The position numbers and the translations under genes were made by a program. A DNA stretch of 44,392 nucleotides from Pseudomonadota bacterium (GTDB taxonomy: Bacteria; Desulfobacterota; Desulfobulbia; Desulfobulbales; JAHJIY01): the NCBI GenBank assembly GCA_018823175.1, contig JAHJIY010000033.1, positions 1-44,392 on the forward strand, given 5' to 3'. Every line of letters begins with the position of its first letter. The first letter of the stretch is position 1. Below the pieces are notes generated by a model. That model worked only from the letters and a program-made list of their open reading frames with translations, did no database searches and was not told the DNA's origin. This document shows positions 8,749 to 17,056 of the stretch, piece by piece.

Positions 8749-11340
8749 ATGGCTGATTCACGATATATGATAGTGTTTCAAGGACGAATTATCCCCGGGC
8801 TTAATGCAGAGCAGGTTAAGCAAAATCTTCAACAACGATTTAAGTTGTCAAATACTCAGGTGGATAATCTTTTTTCCGGCCGGAATATTGCCCTGAAAAA
8901 AAATCTGTCCCATGAAATGGCATTGGCCTTTCAAAAAATTCTTCTTGATTGCGGTGCTAGCAGTATTATTTCGTTGATGCCGATTATCCAAAAAAATATA
9001 AGTCCTGTTGAGATTCAAACAGACAAGACAACCTCCCCTCCTAAAGATAGTGCGTTATCGGCAAAATCGGTTTCGCCGGCAATTCAAAACGACCCTATTT
9101 ACCGTCTTTTCGCCCCCATCTATCTTTCATTCTATTCCAGTAAATTCTATAACAACATCGCGCATCAATGGAACCTTGGCCGTGCTTTTGCCTATATGTT
9201 CCTGTTGGTTGTTCTCACCCAGTTACCTTTGATCGGATACAACCAGATCAAGTTCAACAATTTCAAAACGGAATATAGTGATCTTGTCCCCCAGATTCCG
9301 GAGATCAGGAGGCAGGGTGATTCTCTGACCACTGATTGCGAAGGGCCTTGTGTCCTTCAACATGCAGGGCAGGACTTTCTGATCATCGATCCGATCGGTG
9401 ACAAGGAGTCCTTGTCGGCAAGTAGCGCCATGATACTTGTTAATGCCGAATCCATTTTGATTAAAGATACGGAGGATCGGGTCAAATCGGAACGGCTCCC
9501 GACCGGTTTTGATTTTCACATCAATCGGCAGATTGCGGAGCAATGGTTGCCGGTTTGCGACTGGCTTTGGGCTCTGTTGATTTTTATCCTCATCCCGGGC
9601 GTCTATCTGTTCTTTTGCCTGAAGGCGTTATTTTATGGCGGGATCGGCATGTTAATGGCCAAACGTCATCTGGACAAACCGGTTTTTGCGACGGTTCTTG
9701 TCCTGACTATTATCTGCCTGACGCCGGTGGGGATTCTGAACATGGTTCTGAATCCGATTTTGGGCGGCACCCCTCTGCTGGCCGCCGTCATTCTGACCAT
9801 GTTCGTTCTTAATCTGGCCTTGCGGCAACATGCCCAGGGGGAAAGGGACCGGGCCGCCGCCAAACCGAACACCGTTCAATCCAATACTAGTCCAGAATCA
9901 GAAGCCCCGAAAACCCTCACTTCTGCCGGCCACATAAAATTCCATTACGGAAATAACTTCAGTTACTTCATTTTTGCCTTTGTTACTCTGACAATAATTC
10001 CTTTTCTGCTGATGATTTTGCAAGTTAATTCAGAAACAGATAGCAGCGCAATGTTAAGTATGCTGATTCCTGGTTTGATTGTCAGCTTTGCTATTGCCTT
10101 TGCTGTTATCCTGCTTATGAAAAAAACGCCCGTCGCTACTCTTGACGAAACCGTACTTAGCCTCAGTCAGATGACTATCCCCTGGTCTAAACTTACCGGT
10201 ATGCACTTAAAAACAAAAGATTTCGGGCTGTTCCAGTGGCGAACTCTGGTTCTGAAGGGGACTTTCAAAGCTCCCTTGACCGGCAATACCTTGTATCTGC
10301 CCCTCATGTTTGTCGAGCAATCAGATAAACTGATAGAAGCCGTCAGCCAGCGGATCGGAATAATCGATAATTCCTCGATACGTCTAAAAGCGAGTAAACG
10401 ACATCCCACCCAGCAGGATGAACTTCGCTATAAGAACATCCGGTTCACCCCGGCGGGAATCTTTACCCGTCAAAATAATGTCAGCTGGGAGCAGGTCAGG
10501 AATCTTGTCGGCCAGGCCAATGTCATTGCCGGCCTGGGCTCGTTGACCTTGCAATACATCGATGGTGCCGGTAGGAACAGGTCGTTGGTCGTTCCGGCCG
10601 AGTGCACCAAAACTTACCAGGAAGTTGTCTCCTGCTGTATCGACCGGGCCAGGAAGGCGGAAATAGATCCGGAACTGCTCAAGGTATTGGAAACAAACGT
10701 GGACGAGGCCCGCGCCAACTTCCAAGTCATTTGGCTCGGTCTATTATCGGTGATTTTGTTTGTGGTCGTCGGAATCATTTTGGCTCAATACAAGTTTAGT
10801 GAAACGCTGGGGACTCTCATGATTGGCGGTATTATCCCGAGTATTATTCTTCTGACCGTTGTCAGCACTAAGAAAGAAGCCATCTCCTTAAAAAACAGGA
10901 AATTAATCGCCTGGGGGGCGGCATCATTGCCGGTCGCGGCTTTGTTGCTCGGATTGTTCTTTTCCCCGGACTCCCGCCATTGGCTGATGGGCGATATCAC
11001 CGCCAAGGTGGGTTCGTTTGAAACCGCCGAGGGGCACTACCGTCAGGCACTTGCCCTGTCCGGCAACAACTACGACATCATGTTCGATTTGGGCATTCTC
11101 TACATGAACCAGGGCCAGTGGGAAAAGGCCTTTAACTCTTTGGACGCCCCCCTCCGGGACCATATCAGTGACTGGACCCCGGAGGCGGTGTTATTCGCCC
11201 CGGAGATGCTGATGAGAATGGGCAAAAGGGAGGAGGCGATCGGCTGGTGTGAAGAGATCTTGCAAAATCCGAAAATCCCGACCAACGTCGCCCGGGTTAT
11301 CGACAGCAAATTACAGGAACTACGTTCAGGGATGACCTGA
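8749..11340 (+). CDS. Large polytopic membrane protein with TPR tail, first gene of the MoxR operon
   Basis: I do not recognise this 863-aa protein as a characterised family. Residues 1-80 form a small soluble domain (MIVFQGRIIPGLNAEQVKQ...) that recurs at the N-terminus of many proteobacterial membrane proteins. Helices follow at about 147-165, then a roughly 100-residue loop, and more helices at about 268-290, 310-355, 403-425 and 437-460. A soluble domain at about 465-655 with a repeated beta pattern (FTPAGIFTRQNNVSWEQV) looks PH-like. Two or three further helices span about 662-745. The tail at 755-860 has a tetratricopeptide pattern (GHYRQALALSGNNYDIMFDLGILYMNQGQWEKAF). The MoxR gene follows after 27 bases, so it probably acts with MoxR, DUF58 and the transglutaminase in the envelope. 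Confidence 0.75.
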   Translation: MADSRYMIVFQGRIIPGLNAEQVKQNLQQRFKLSNTQVDNLFSGRNIALKKNLSHEMALAFQKILLDCGASSIISLMPIIQKNISPVEIQTDKTTSPPKDSALSAKSVSPAIQNDPIYRLFAPIYLSFYSSKFYNNIAHQWNLGRAFAYMFLLVVLTQLPLIGYNQIKFNNFKTEYSDLVPQIPEIRRQGDSLTTDCEGPCVLQHAGQDFLIIDPIGDKESLSASSAMILVNAESILIKDTEDRVKSERLPTGFDFHINRQIAEQWLPVCDWLWALLIFILIPGVYLFFCLKALFYGGIGMLMAKRHLDKPVFATVLVLTIICLTPVGILNMVLNPILGGTPLLAAVILTMFVLNLALRQHAQGERDRAAAKPNTVQSNTSPESEAPKTLTSAGHIKFHYGNNFSYFIFAFVTLTIIPFLLMILQVNSETDSSAMLSMLIPGLIVSFAIAFAVILLMKKTPVATLDETVLSLSQMTIPWSKLTGMHLKTKDFGLFQWRTLVLKGTFKAPLTGNTLYLPLMFVEQSDKLIEAVSQRIGIIDNSSIRLKASKRHPTQQDELRYKNIRFTPAGIFTRQNNVSWEQVRNLVGQANVIAGLGSLTLQYIDGAGRNRSLVVPAECTKTYQEVVSCCIDRARKAEIDPELLKVLETNVDEARANFQVIWLGLLSVILFVVVGIILAQYKFSETLGTLMIGGIIPSIILLTVVSTKKEAISLKNRKLIAWGAASLPVAALLLGLFFSPDSRHWLMGDITAKVGSFETAEGHYRQALALSGNNYDIMFDLGILYMNQGQWEKAFNSLDAPLRDHISDWTPEAVLFAPEMLMRMGKREEAIGWCEEILQNPKIPTNVARVIDSKLQELRSGMT

Positions 11341-11367
11341 ACGTGCTTCATAACACAAGGATAAATC

Positions 11368-12303
11368 GTGCAAAACAATCAAAAGCTCTTGGATCTGATC
11401 GCCAACATGGAAAAAGTCATCGTCGGCAAGCGGGGAGTCATAATTCAGACGATCGTCGCGTTGTTGGCTGAAGGCCATATTCTGATCGAGGATGTGCCGG
11501 GTTTGGGCAAAACCATGTTGGCCCGGGCCTTGGCTGGTTCAATTGATGTGTGTTTCTCAAGGATTCAGTTCACCCCGGATCTTTTGCCCTCCGATGTGAC
11601 CGGTGTCTCCATTTTCAATCAGAAGACTATGGAGTTCGAATTCCGACCGGGTCCGGTGTTCACCGAGATTCTCCTTGCCGATGAAATCAACAGGACGACG
11701 CCCCGCACCCAATCCAGCCTGCTCGAGTGCATGGCCGAACGCCAGATCACCGTTGACGGACACACCCGTCAACTCGGTAACATTTTCATGGTTATCGCCA
11801 CCCAGAACCCCATTGACCTCCAAGGTACCTATCCTCTGCCCGAAGCCCAGCTAGACCGCTTTTTCATGCGGGTCAGCGTCGGTTATCCCTCACAGAAAGA
11901 AGAGGAACAAGTGTTGTTGATGCAGATGAACCAGCATCCCATCGGCTCGATCTCTCCGGTGATTAGCGCCGAAGATATTATCAAACTCCGAGAACAGGCC
12001 AGGAGCGTTCATATCTCCAAAGACATTATGAGATATCTGGTTTCAATCGTTCGTGCCACAAGAGAAAACCAACACCTGCAGCTGGGGTCCAGTCCCCGCG
12101 GCTCGATTGCCTTGATGCGAGCCGCTCAGGCCCTGGCCCTTATCTCGGGAAAACCCCACGTCGAACCGGATCACGTTAAAAAACTGGTCAAGTCGGTCCT
12201 TGCCCATCGCCTGATCCTTACTACCCAGGCCCAGATGGAAGGTCTTTCTATTGGACAAATTCTGGAACAGGTTATGGACCGGGTTACGGTTCCCGTACAT
12301 TGA
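11368..12303 (+). CDS. MoxR-family AAA+ ATPase
   Basis: A 311-aa AAA+ ATPase of the MoxR group, chaperone-like enzymes that assemble or activate partner complexes, typically with von Willebrand A/DUF58 proteins encoded next door. Walker A is GLGKT (45-49) in DVPGLGKTMLARAL, Walker B is LLADE (102-106), and sensor 1 is N147 in VIATQNP; the arginine-finger region is also present. The start is a GTG at 11368 with AAGG about seven bases upstream. Its TGA overlaps the ATG of the DUF58 gene by one base (TGATG), so the two are translationally coupled. Confidence 0.93.
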   Translation: MQNNQKLLDLIANMEKVIVGKRGVIIQTIVALLAEGHILIEDVPGLGKTMLARALAGSIDVCFSRIQFTPDLLPSDVTGVSIFNQKTMEFEFRPGPVFTEILLADEINRTTPRTQSSLLECMAERQITVDGHTRQLGNIFMVIATQNPIDLQGTYPLPEAQLDRFFMRVSVGYPSQKEEEQVLLMQMNQHPIGSISPVISAEDIIKLREQARSVHISKDIMRYLVSIVRATRENQHLQLGSSPRGSIALMRAAQALALISGKPHVEPDHVKKLVKSVLAHRLILTTQAQMEGLSIGQILEQVMDRVTVPVH

Positions 12304-13529
12304 TGGAGCGCTTTCTAAGTAAACGTATCATTTTTCTGGCCCTGACCATCATTCTCTTCCTGACTGCCTGGAACCGAGGTATTCCGTTACTTTACCTGAT
12401 GTTTTCACTCCTGCTGGCGACCCTGTTGCTGGGACACCTGCTGCCGCAGATGGTCTTGGGAAGAATCGATGTGGAACGTCTGGCGCCTAAAGTTGCAGTT
12501 GCCGGGGATGTCGTCCGGTTGTCTTTTTTTCTCCGCAATCGCGGCTTTTTTCCCCGCTTCATGGTGGAGGTTATCGATACATTCCCCTGTGGCGAATACG
12601 GCAAAACCGAGCCGATGCTGTTTGTTTCGTCGTTGTCGCCGCGTAGTGAGGTTAACCGGGAATTGCATATTCCCTGTGCGGTTCGCGGTGAGTATATGCT
12701 TGGCCCTTTGCAGGTTGCTTCCGCCTTTCCCCTCGGACTCGCCCGCCGGCAAAAAACGATTGCCGGTCACTCGCCAAGGATATTGGTCTATCCAGCTACT
12801 TTTCCGATTCCGGATATTCCGATCAAACCGATGTCGGCTAAACATCGTGAGGCAGGCGAGTCGCTTTCCATTGCCGGCGGCAGCGAAGAGTTTTTTGGTA
12901 TCAGGGAATACCGGGATGGTGATTCGATCCGGATGGTGCATTGGCCCAGTTCGGCTCGAAGAAACCAGTTGCTGGTCAAAGAGATGGAAGTACGGGTTTC
13001 CGCCCAGGTCACTCTGCTTCTCGATCTCAATACATTGGCCCATGCCGGAAAAGGTTCAGCGCATTCCCTTGAATATGTGATCAAAATTGCTGCTTCTATC
13101 TGTCTTCATACACTGGAACGGCACCATCAGGTCCAACTGATGTCCTACGGCGAGAGGCTCCATCTCTCCCCCTGCCGAAGCGGCAAGGAACATCTTCAGG
13201 AATTGATGACTATGCTGGCAAAGGTCAAAATCGGACAGATGCCGTTTCTGCAGTTGATTCAGCGGGCCGATGCCGTGATGCAGGACGGCCAGAGTGTGAT
13301 CCTTGTCTGTAGCGGCCGCAGCCTTGACAGTTTACAGATGCGACAAGCCCTGGCACTTTTGCAAGCCAAAAGAATGCAATCCATTGTCGTAATGGTAGAG
13401 ACCGATGGTTTCGGGGGTAGTGACTACTCGAACCTGCAAACCGTTTTGACCTCATCAACCACACGATTCTATAGGATGGGCAAGGACGATTCCTTTACTA
13501 CCCTCTTTGCAATCAACGGGATGAAGTAA
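12303..13529 (+). CDS. DUF58 family protein (MoxR partner)
   Basis: A 408-aa protein with two N-terminal membrane helices (residues about 8-50) and a DUF58 domain. The signature FFGIREYRDGDSIRMVHWPSSARRNQLLVKEME lies at about 196-228, followed by a vWA-like segment starting LLLDLNT. DUF58 proteins are encoded with MoxR ATPases throughout bacteria and are thought to be their substrates or partners, but no reaction is known. The ATG at 12303 overlaps the MoxR stop codon and is preferred to the TTG three bases earlier. Its own stop overlaps the start of the transglutaminase gene (TAATG). Confidence 0.9.
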   Translation: MERFLSKRIIFLALTIILFLTAWNRGIPLLYLMFSLLLATLLLGHLLPQMVLGRIDVERLAPKVAVAGDVVRLSFFLRNRGFFPRFMVEVIDTFPCGEYGKTEPMLFVSSLSPRSEVNRELHIPCAVRGEYMLGPLQVASAFPLGLARRQKTIAGHSPRILVYPATFPIPDIPIKPMSAKHREAGESLSIAGGSEEFFGIREYRDGDSIRMVHWPSSARRNQLLVKEMEVRVSAQVTLLLDLNTLAHAGKGSAHSLEYVIKIAASICLHTLERHHQVQLMSYGERLHLSPCRSGKEHLQELMTMLAKVKIGQMPFLQLIQRADAVMQDGQSVILVCSGRSLDSLQMRQALALLQAKRMQSIVVMVETDGFGGSDYSNLQTVLTSSTTRFYRMGKDDSFTTLFAINGMK

Positions 13530-15769
13530 TGAACCCCATTCGACTCAATTCTCTCTATTCCGGCGCTTTTGCCTTGCAGTGGATTGCTCTCCTCGCCGCA
13601 TTCAGTCTTGAAGGCACGGTTTGGTTGGTTGCGGGTGGCCTAGTTGGGGCTATTATCTTCGCTGTCAGCCTGCATATCGGCAAACAGGGTCGCCATCATC
13701 AGTATAATGAATCTTTCTCCCAGATCGTGATGGCTGTCTCCTTTTTTTTATCCTTATTGATCTGTTTTGTGCTGGGTATTGAAAAAGGGGTATTCTATCT
13801 GCTCCTGGGAATGATCGTTGCCGGGAATTTATCTATGACTACCAGACGTAATCTCTATTTCACGTACTTAGGCACCCTCTTTATCGTGCTGTATGCCGCA
13901 AGTCGCAGTTACGGCAATATCTTCACTATCTGGATCATTCTCTATGTGCTGGCCGGGGTTTTTACTCTTATGCTGGCTCACACCGATTCCCGACTCGAGG
14001 CCTCACTATCAGATGACAATTACGACAGACCCGCCATTTCCCTGGCTGCGGTCATATTGGTAACTCTCTGCCTGCTGCTCGGAACAGGTTCAATCTACCT
14101 GCTGTTTCCACGGTTGCCGCCGGTGCAGGTCAGCGCTTTTCCCAGCAGCGGCGGAACCGATTATGATGCAGACTCACTGGAAGATAATCGCTCTGGCGGC
14201 GGTGGTAGCGGGGAGACGGGCGGAACACAAGGCAAGGCCGGATCACAAGCCGAACCTATGCAGGGCGGCGGCACGGGGATAAAAGACAGCCATGCACCGC
14301 GGGACATCAGCCTACAGGGAGGATTTGACTATAGTCTGATGTTTTACCTGCAGGCGGACCGGCCGCTTTATGTTCGTACCCATGTCTATAACGATTTTGA
14401 CGGTACCATATGGCGCTACACCGATCCGGGAGAGATTTCCCTTTATCGTCCCCACCGTCGTTTTGTATTCGATGGCGTTGTCCCCGAAGATAAGGGCTCG
14501 ATAGTTTATCAACACTACATTATCCAGGAATATAACGATGCCAGTTTGCCACTGGCGCTCAGGCCGACGGTCGTTCGTTTCCCGGGAAACACATTACGGG
14601 TAAATGGCGAAGGCTCTATAACTGCTCTCCGGCCTTTGCAGGAGGGGACCAGTTATGCGGTCGAGTCCTATCAACAAATCGTGGCGTCACATCTGGCAGA
14701 CGGAAGTGGTGACCAGGAAATTAACCGTAGACGGTATCTCCAGGTGCCGCCGCAGGTTACCGATCGAACTACCCAAATGGCCGAGGAAATAACGATCGAC
14801 GTTGATTCTGACCTAGATCGGGCAATCAGGATTGAATCGTATTTACAGGAAAACTATCCCTACAGCTTGTCAAGCTATGGGATTCATCCGGAAGCCGGAC
14901 TGGTTGAATGGTTTCTCTTTGATAATCGCAAAGGCCATTGCGAACTGTTCGCCTCGGCCATGATAATGATGCTTCGGAAACTCGATATCCCGGCCCGATT
15001 TGTAGCTGGCTATACCTCTGATGATCCTAACCCGATTACCGGTTATCAGGAAGTGAGAAACCCGGGTCATGCCTGGGTGGAGGCATGGCTTCCACCACTG
15101 GGCTGGGTTACCTTTGATCCAACGGCGGATTGGGGTGAAATTCAGAGCTCGACTTCACCGATGCTGATCATTCCGCTCATCCACTACATAAAAGAACAAA
15201 TCAGTCAAATGCAACAGGGCGAAGACGGAGAGTCATGGCTGGTTAAATTACTTCAGGTCATTCATTCTTTTCTACAGATTATTTGGGTGATGGTGAAAAA
15301 GATCATCTTCGTTCTCTCTACTGGATGGGAACTATTCACAGTTTGGTTGAAGATGAGTGGTGCCTGGTGGGTTACGTTGATATTGATCTCTCTGACGGCC
15401 TGGTATGTCATGCGCCTATGGATCGGAGGTCAACTCGCTCTGATCCGCCTTGCCCTTTCTTCGGAACAAGCAAATGAATCGAGGGTCATGCTTGGTTGGT
15501 ATGAGATGGAGTCTGCTTTTGCCCGGAGTGGTATTTCACGCCCCGATTCCGCGACTCCGTATGAATTTCAGCTCCGCATAGGTTCATTTCTTCCGCAGAA
15601 AATCAATGGGGTAGATATTTTATGTAGCGCCTTTCAACAGGCGCGTTACGGCAATCGTCCCCTCAACAATTCAGATATGGAAAAAGCCCTGCGAATTTCC
15701 AGCCAATTGATTAGAAGCACTATGCATCCTCTCTTGCCACTCTGGTTGAAACGTTTTTTCCGGAAGTGA
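13529..15769 (+). CDS. TgpA-like membrane transglutaminase (DUF3488-transglutaminase)
   Basis: A 746-aa membrane protein of the TgpA type. The first 200 residues form 6-7 membrane helices (DUF3488 region), then comes a Gly-rich linker at about 215-255, then a periplasmic region ending in a transglutaminase-like cysteine-protease core. The catalytic triad is C471 (in KGHCELFASAM), H514 (in GHAWVEAW) and D530 (in TFDPTAD). A membrane helix follows at about 610-640, and a cytoplasmic tail contains a DUF4129-like segment. TgpA of Pseudomonas is essential and is placed in envelope or peptidoglycan maintenance; the real substrate is unknown. It ends the four-gene operon 8749-15769, coupled to DUF58 by stop-start overlap. 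Confidence 0.92.
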   Translation: MNPIRLNSLYSGAFALQWIALLAAFSLEGTVWLVAGGLVGAIIFAVSLHIGKQGRHHQYNESFSQIVMAVSFFLSLLICFVLGIEKGVFYLLLGMIVAGNLSMTTRRNLYFTYLGTLFIVLYAASRSYGNIFTIWIILYVLAGVFTLMLAHTDSRLEASLSDDNYDRPAISLAAVILVTLCLLLGTGSIYLLFPRLPPVQVSAFPSSGGTDYDADSLEDNRSGGGGSGETGGTQGKAGSQAEPMQGGGTGIKDSHAPRDISLQGGFDYSLMFYLQADRPLYVRTHVYNDFDGTIWRYTDPGEISLYRPHRRFVFDGVVPEDKGSIVYQHYIIQEYNDASLPLALRPTVVRFPGNTLRVNGEGSITALRPLQEGTSYAVESYQQIVASHLADGSGDQEINRRRYLQVPPQVTDRTTQMAEEITIDVDSDLDRAIRIESYLQENYPYSLSSYGIHPEAGLVEWFLFDNRKGHCELFASAMIMMLRKLDIPARFVAGYTSDDPNPITGYQEVRNPGHAWVEAWLPPLGWVTFDPTADWGEIQSSTSPMLIIPLIHYIKEQISQMQQGEDGESWLVKLLQVIHSFLQIIWVMVKKIIFVLSTGWELFTVWLKMSGAWWVTLILISLTAWYVMRLWIGGQLALIRLALSSEQANESRVMLGWYEMESAFARSGISRPDSATPYEFQLRIGSFLPQKINGVDILCSAFQQARYGNRPLNNSDMEKALRISSQLIRSTMHPLLPLWLKRFFRK

Positions 15770-15807
15770 ACGATATTGTTTCAGAGTAACGGTAACAGAG
15801 TGACATT

Positions 15808-15999
15808 TTGACAGTAGGTCGCTTTATATACTGCAAACGGTTGGGCACAGTGGAACCGGTTTTCGCCAATATCTGTAAAAGTATCGGACTCCATGGGTTC
15901 TCTCTTCGCAGCAAAGTAAAGGTCAATTCTCAGTGGCTGATGCTCTGCATGGTTCATAATCTCAAAAAGATCCACCAGGTCGGGCTGGGATATGCCTGA
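15808..15999 (+). pseudogene. C-terminal fragment of an IS1182-like transposase
   Basis: A 63-codon remnant, in frame to a TGA at 15997-15999. The stretch RLGTVEPVFANI...GLHGFSLRSKVKVNSQWLMLCMVHNLKKI matches the end of DDE transposases of the IS1182 type (DDE_Tnp_1_6), where VEPVFGNI and a VHN-(I/L)-KL motif are typical. The rest of the transposase (about 400 residues) is missing; sequence immediately upstream already belongs to the tgpA 3' end. The right end of the same element lies at 16079-16158. Recognition is from memory of the family motif, not from a search. Confidence 0.7.
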
Positions 16000-16078
16000 A
16001 AACAAAATAAAAGGGAAGAAAAAGATAGGGTTTAACCAAGATATTGGGTAACTTTCTAGCTGTAACCTAAAGACAAAA

Positions 16079-16162
16079 ACTGATAATCAGTCGATTGGAT
16101 GCAGCCTGCTATTTTGGCAATTGATCTACTTTTTACACTGGGCTAATCCTGCAGACTCGTTA
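16079..16162 (+). repeat. Right-end repeat, copy A, of an IS1182-like element
   Basis: An 84-bp sequence identical at 79 positions to 16977-17060 (copy B). It ends in TCCTGCAGACTC at 16147-16158, the counterpart of the 12-bp terminal inverted repeat seen complete in copy B, and continues directly into GTTA. It follows the transposase fragment at the distance expected for an IS right end (about 80 nt after the stop to the repeat, 159 nt to the tip). The left part of this copy is lost. Confidence 0.85.
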
Positions 16163-16179
16163 ACCATCCAAAAACAAAC

Positions 16180-16230
16180 TTGCTTTCACCGAAATTAAGA
16201 CCTATAATATGGTTGTATTTATGGTCTTAA
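16180..16230 (+). promoter_or_regulatory. Promoter and overlapping operator of the Phd/RelE module
   Basis: A -35 box TTGCTT (16180-16185) and a consensus -10 TATAAT (16203-16208) are separated by exactly 17 bases. A perfect 8-bp inverted repeat, TTAAGACC (16195-16202) and GGTCTTAA (16223-16230), brackets the -10 box, as expected for autoregulation by a Phd/RelB-type antitoxin. The antitoxin ATG is at 16251. Confidence 0.7.
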
Positions 16231-16250
16231 TAAAATTCATAGGTGTAGCC

Positions 16251-16502
16251 ATGGAATCAGTATTAGCGAGTTGCTCAGCAAGTATATCAGAATTAAAGAA
16301 AAATCCTTCTGCCCTTATCGCAGAGTCTGACGGAGAGCCAATTGCCATTCTCAACCATAACAAACCAACTGCATATTTAATCCCAGCTGAAACATACGAG
16401 GCACTACTTGAACAAGTCGAAGACTATCAATTGGGAGTGATAGTTAAAGAACGTCAAAATGAAAAATTTTCTGCAGTGGAAGTAAATCTCGATGAGCTAT
16501 AA
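16251..16502 (+). CDS. Phd/YefM-type antitoxin (StbD-like)
   Basis: An 83-aa antitoxin. The N-terminal part (ASISELKKNPSALIAESDGEPIAILNHNKPTAYLIPAETYEALLE) is the Phd/YefM DNA-binding fold as found in StbD/RelB-like antitoxins of plasmids and integron cassettes; residues 55-83 form the toxin-neutralising tail. The ATG at 16251 gives the usual family length; in-frame starts at 16209 and 16221 lie within or just beyond the predicted -10 region and would add residues unlike the family. Its stop overlaps the toxin gene by 11 bases, giving coupled translation. Likely represses its own promoter through the inverted repeat at 16195-16230. Confidence 0.9.
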   Translation: MESVLASCSASISELKKNPSALIAESDGEPIAILNHNKPTAYLIPAETYEALLEQVEDYQLGVIVKERQNEKFSAVEVNLDEL

Positions 16503-16776
16503 ACTTAAATTCCTGCCAACTGCACTCAAAGAATGGGAAAAGCTTGATAGCTCAATCCAGGTTCAACTCAAGAAAAAGCTGAAAGAACGCCTTGAAGTTC
16601 CACATGTGCCTGGAAGTCAACTTTCAGGTTTTGAAAACCATTACAAAATCAAGCTTAGAGCTAGCGGCTATCGTCTAGTATACGAAGTAATTGACAATGA
16701 ACTTTTTGTTCTAGTCATTGCTGTCGGAAGACGTGACAAAAATCAGGTTTATAAAAAAGCTAGTAAAAGAAAATAA
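16492..16776 (+). CDS. RelE/ParE-superfamily toxin (StbE-like)
   Basis: A 94-aa RelE-type toxin, probably a ribosome-dependent mRNA interferase. The core LKFLPTALKEWEKLDSSIQVQLKKKL, the GFENHYKIKLRASGYRLVYEV segment and the C-terminal VLVIAVGRRDKNQVY match RelE/StbE; basic residues in the last two segments are those used for RNA cleavage in the family. The ATG at 16492 lies inside the last codons of the antitoxin gene. Length is normal and the frame intact, so the module should be functional. An attC-like site begins 8 bases after the stop. Confidence 0.92.
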   Translation: MSYKLKFLPTALKEWEKLDSSIQVQLKKKLKERLEVPHVPGSQLSGFENHYKIKLRASGYRLVYEVIDNELFVLVIAVGRRDKNQVYKKASKRK

Positions 16777-16783
16777 AAAAAAT

Positions 16784-16852
16784 GGTTAACAAAAAAATCA
16801 AGCGGGACGTCAAGGCCTGCGGTCTATCCGCCCCTTATTTAAAACGTTGAGT
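16784..16852 (+). other. attC-like integron recombination site
   Basis: R'' is GGTTAAC (16784-16790); L'' is TCAAGCGGGACG (16798-16809); L' is CGCCCCTTA (16829-16837); R' is GTTGAGT (16846-16852), which fits GTTRRRY. Folding pairs AAG with CTT, GGG with CCC and CG with CG, leaving an extrahelical A after GGG, a typical attC feature. Length is about 69 bp, within the known range. The R' TTGAGT now comes from the inserted element starting at 16849; before that insertion the site would have read GTTAGCG, as at 17057-17063. Confidence 0.6.
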
Positions 16853-17056
16853 CTGTAGGAAAAGGTTAAATTGCTGTAAATATTGACAAAAATACTGTAT
16901 AATTCGGAGCATTACTGAAGCTAAACAGCTTAACCTCTGCACCGGATTCATCATGGCTAAATACAAACCGTATTTCACTGAAAATCAGTCGATTGGATGC
17001 CGCCTGCTATTTTGGCAATCGATCTACTTTTTACACTGAGCTAATCCTACAGACTC
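16849..17056 (+). mobile_element. 208-bp internally deleted IS1182-like element (MITE-like)
   Basis: Perfect 12-bp terminal inverted repeats GAGTCTGTAGGA (16849-16860) and TCCTACAGACTC (17045-17056). Inside, an ATG at 16953 opens MAKYKPYFTEN, resembling the start of IS1182-type transposases (remembered pattern MAKYKPYN), then the sequence jumps at about 16977 to the right-end repeat also found at 16079-16162. It is thus the two ends of an IS with the transposase body removed. GTT is present on both sides (16846-16848 and 17057-17059), a possible 3-bp target duplication. Confidence 0.7.

Larger units (their letters stand above)
16160..16846 (+). mobile_element. Candidate integron gene cassette carrying a toxin-antitoxin module
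   Basis: The cassette would run from TTAACC (16160-16165) to the G at 16846. When circularised, its ends join as GTTAACC, and the attC-like site after the toxin gene starts with GGTTAAC (16784-16790), the exact complement; the match extends to nine bases (ATGGTTAAC at 16782-16790 against GTTAACCAT at 16159-16167). This closed R''/R' complementarity is the defining property of integron cassettes. The cassette has its own promoter and both TA genes. No integrase gene is in the window, and the site deviates from GTTRRRY at one position. Confidence 0.6.

Noticed and set aside
12405..13080. Open frames of about 200 codons on both strands within the DUF58 gene
   Set aside because: The DUF58 signature and the stop-start overlaps with both neighbours fix the real frame; the others are compositional shadows.
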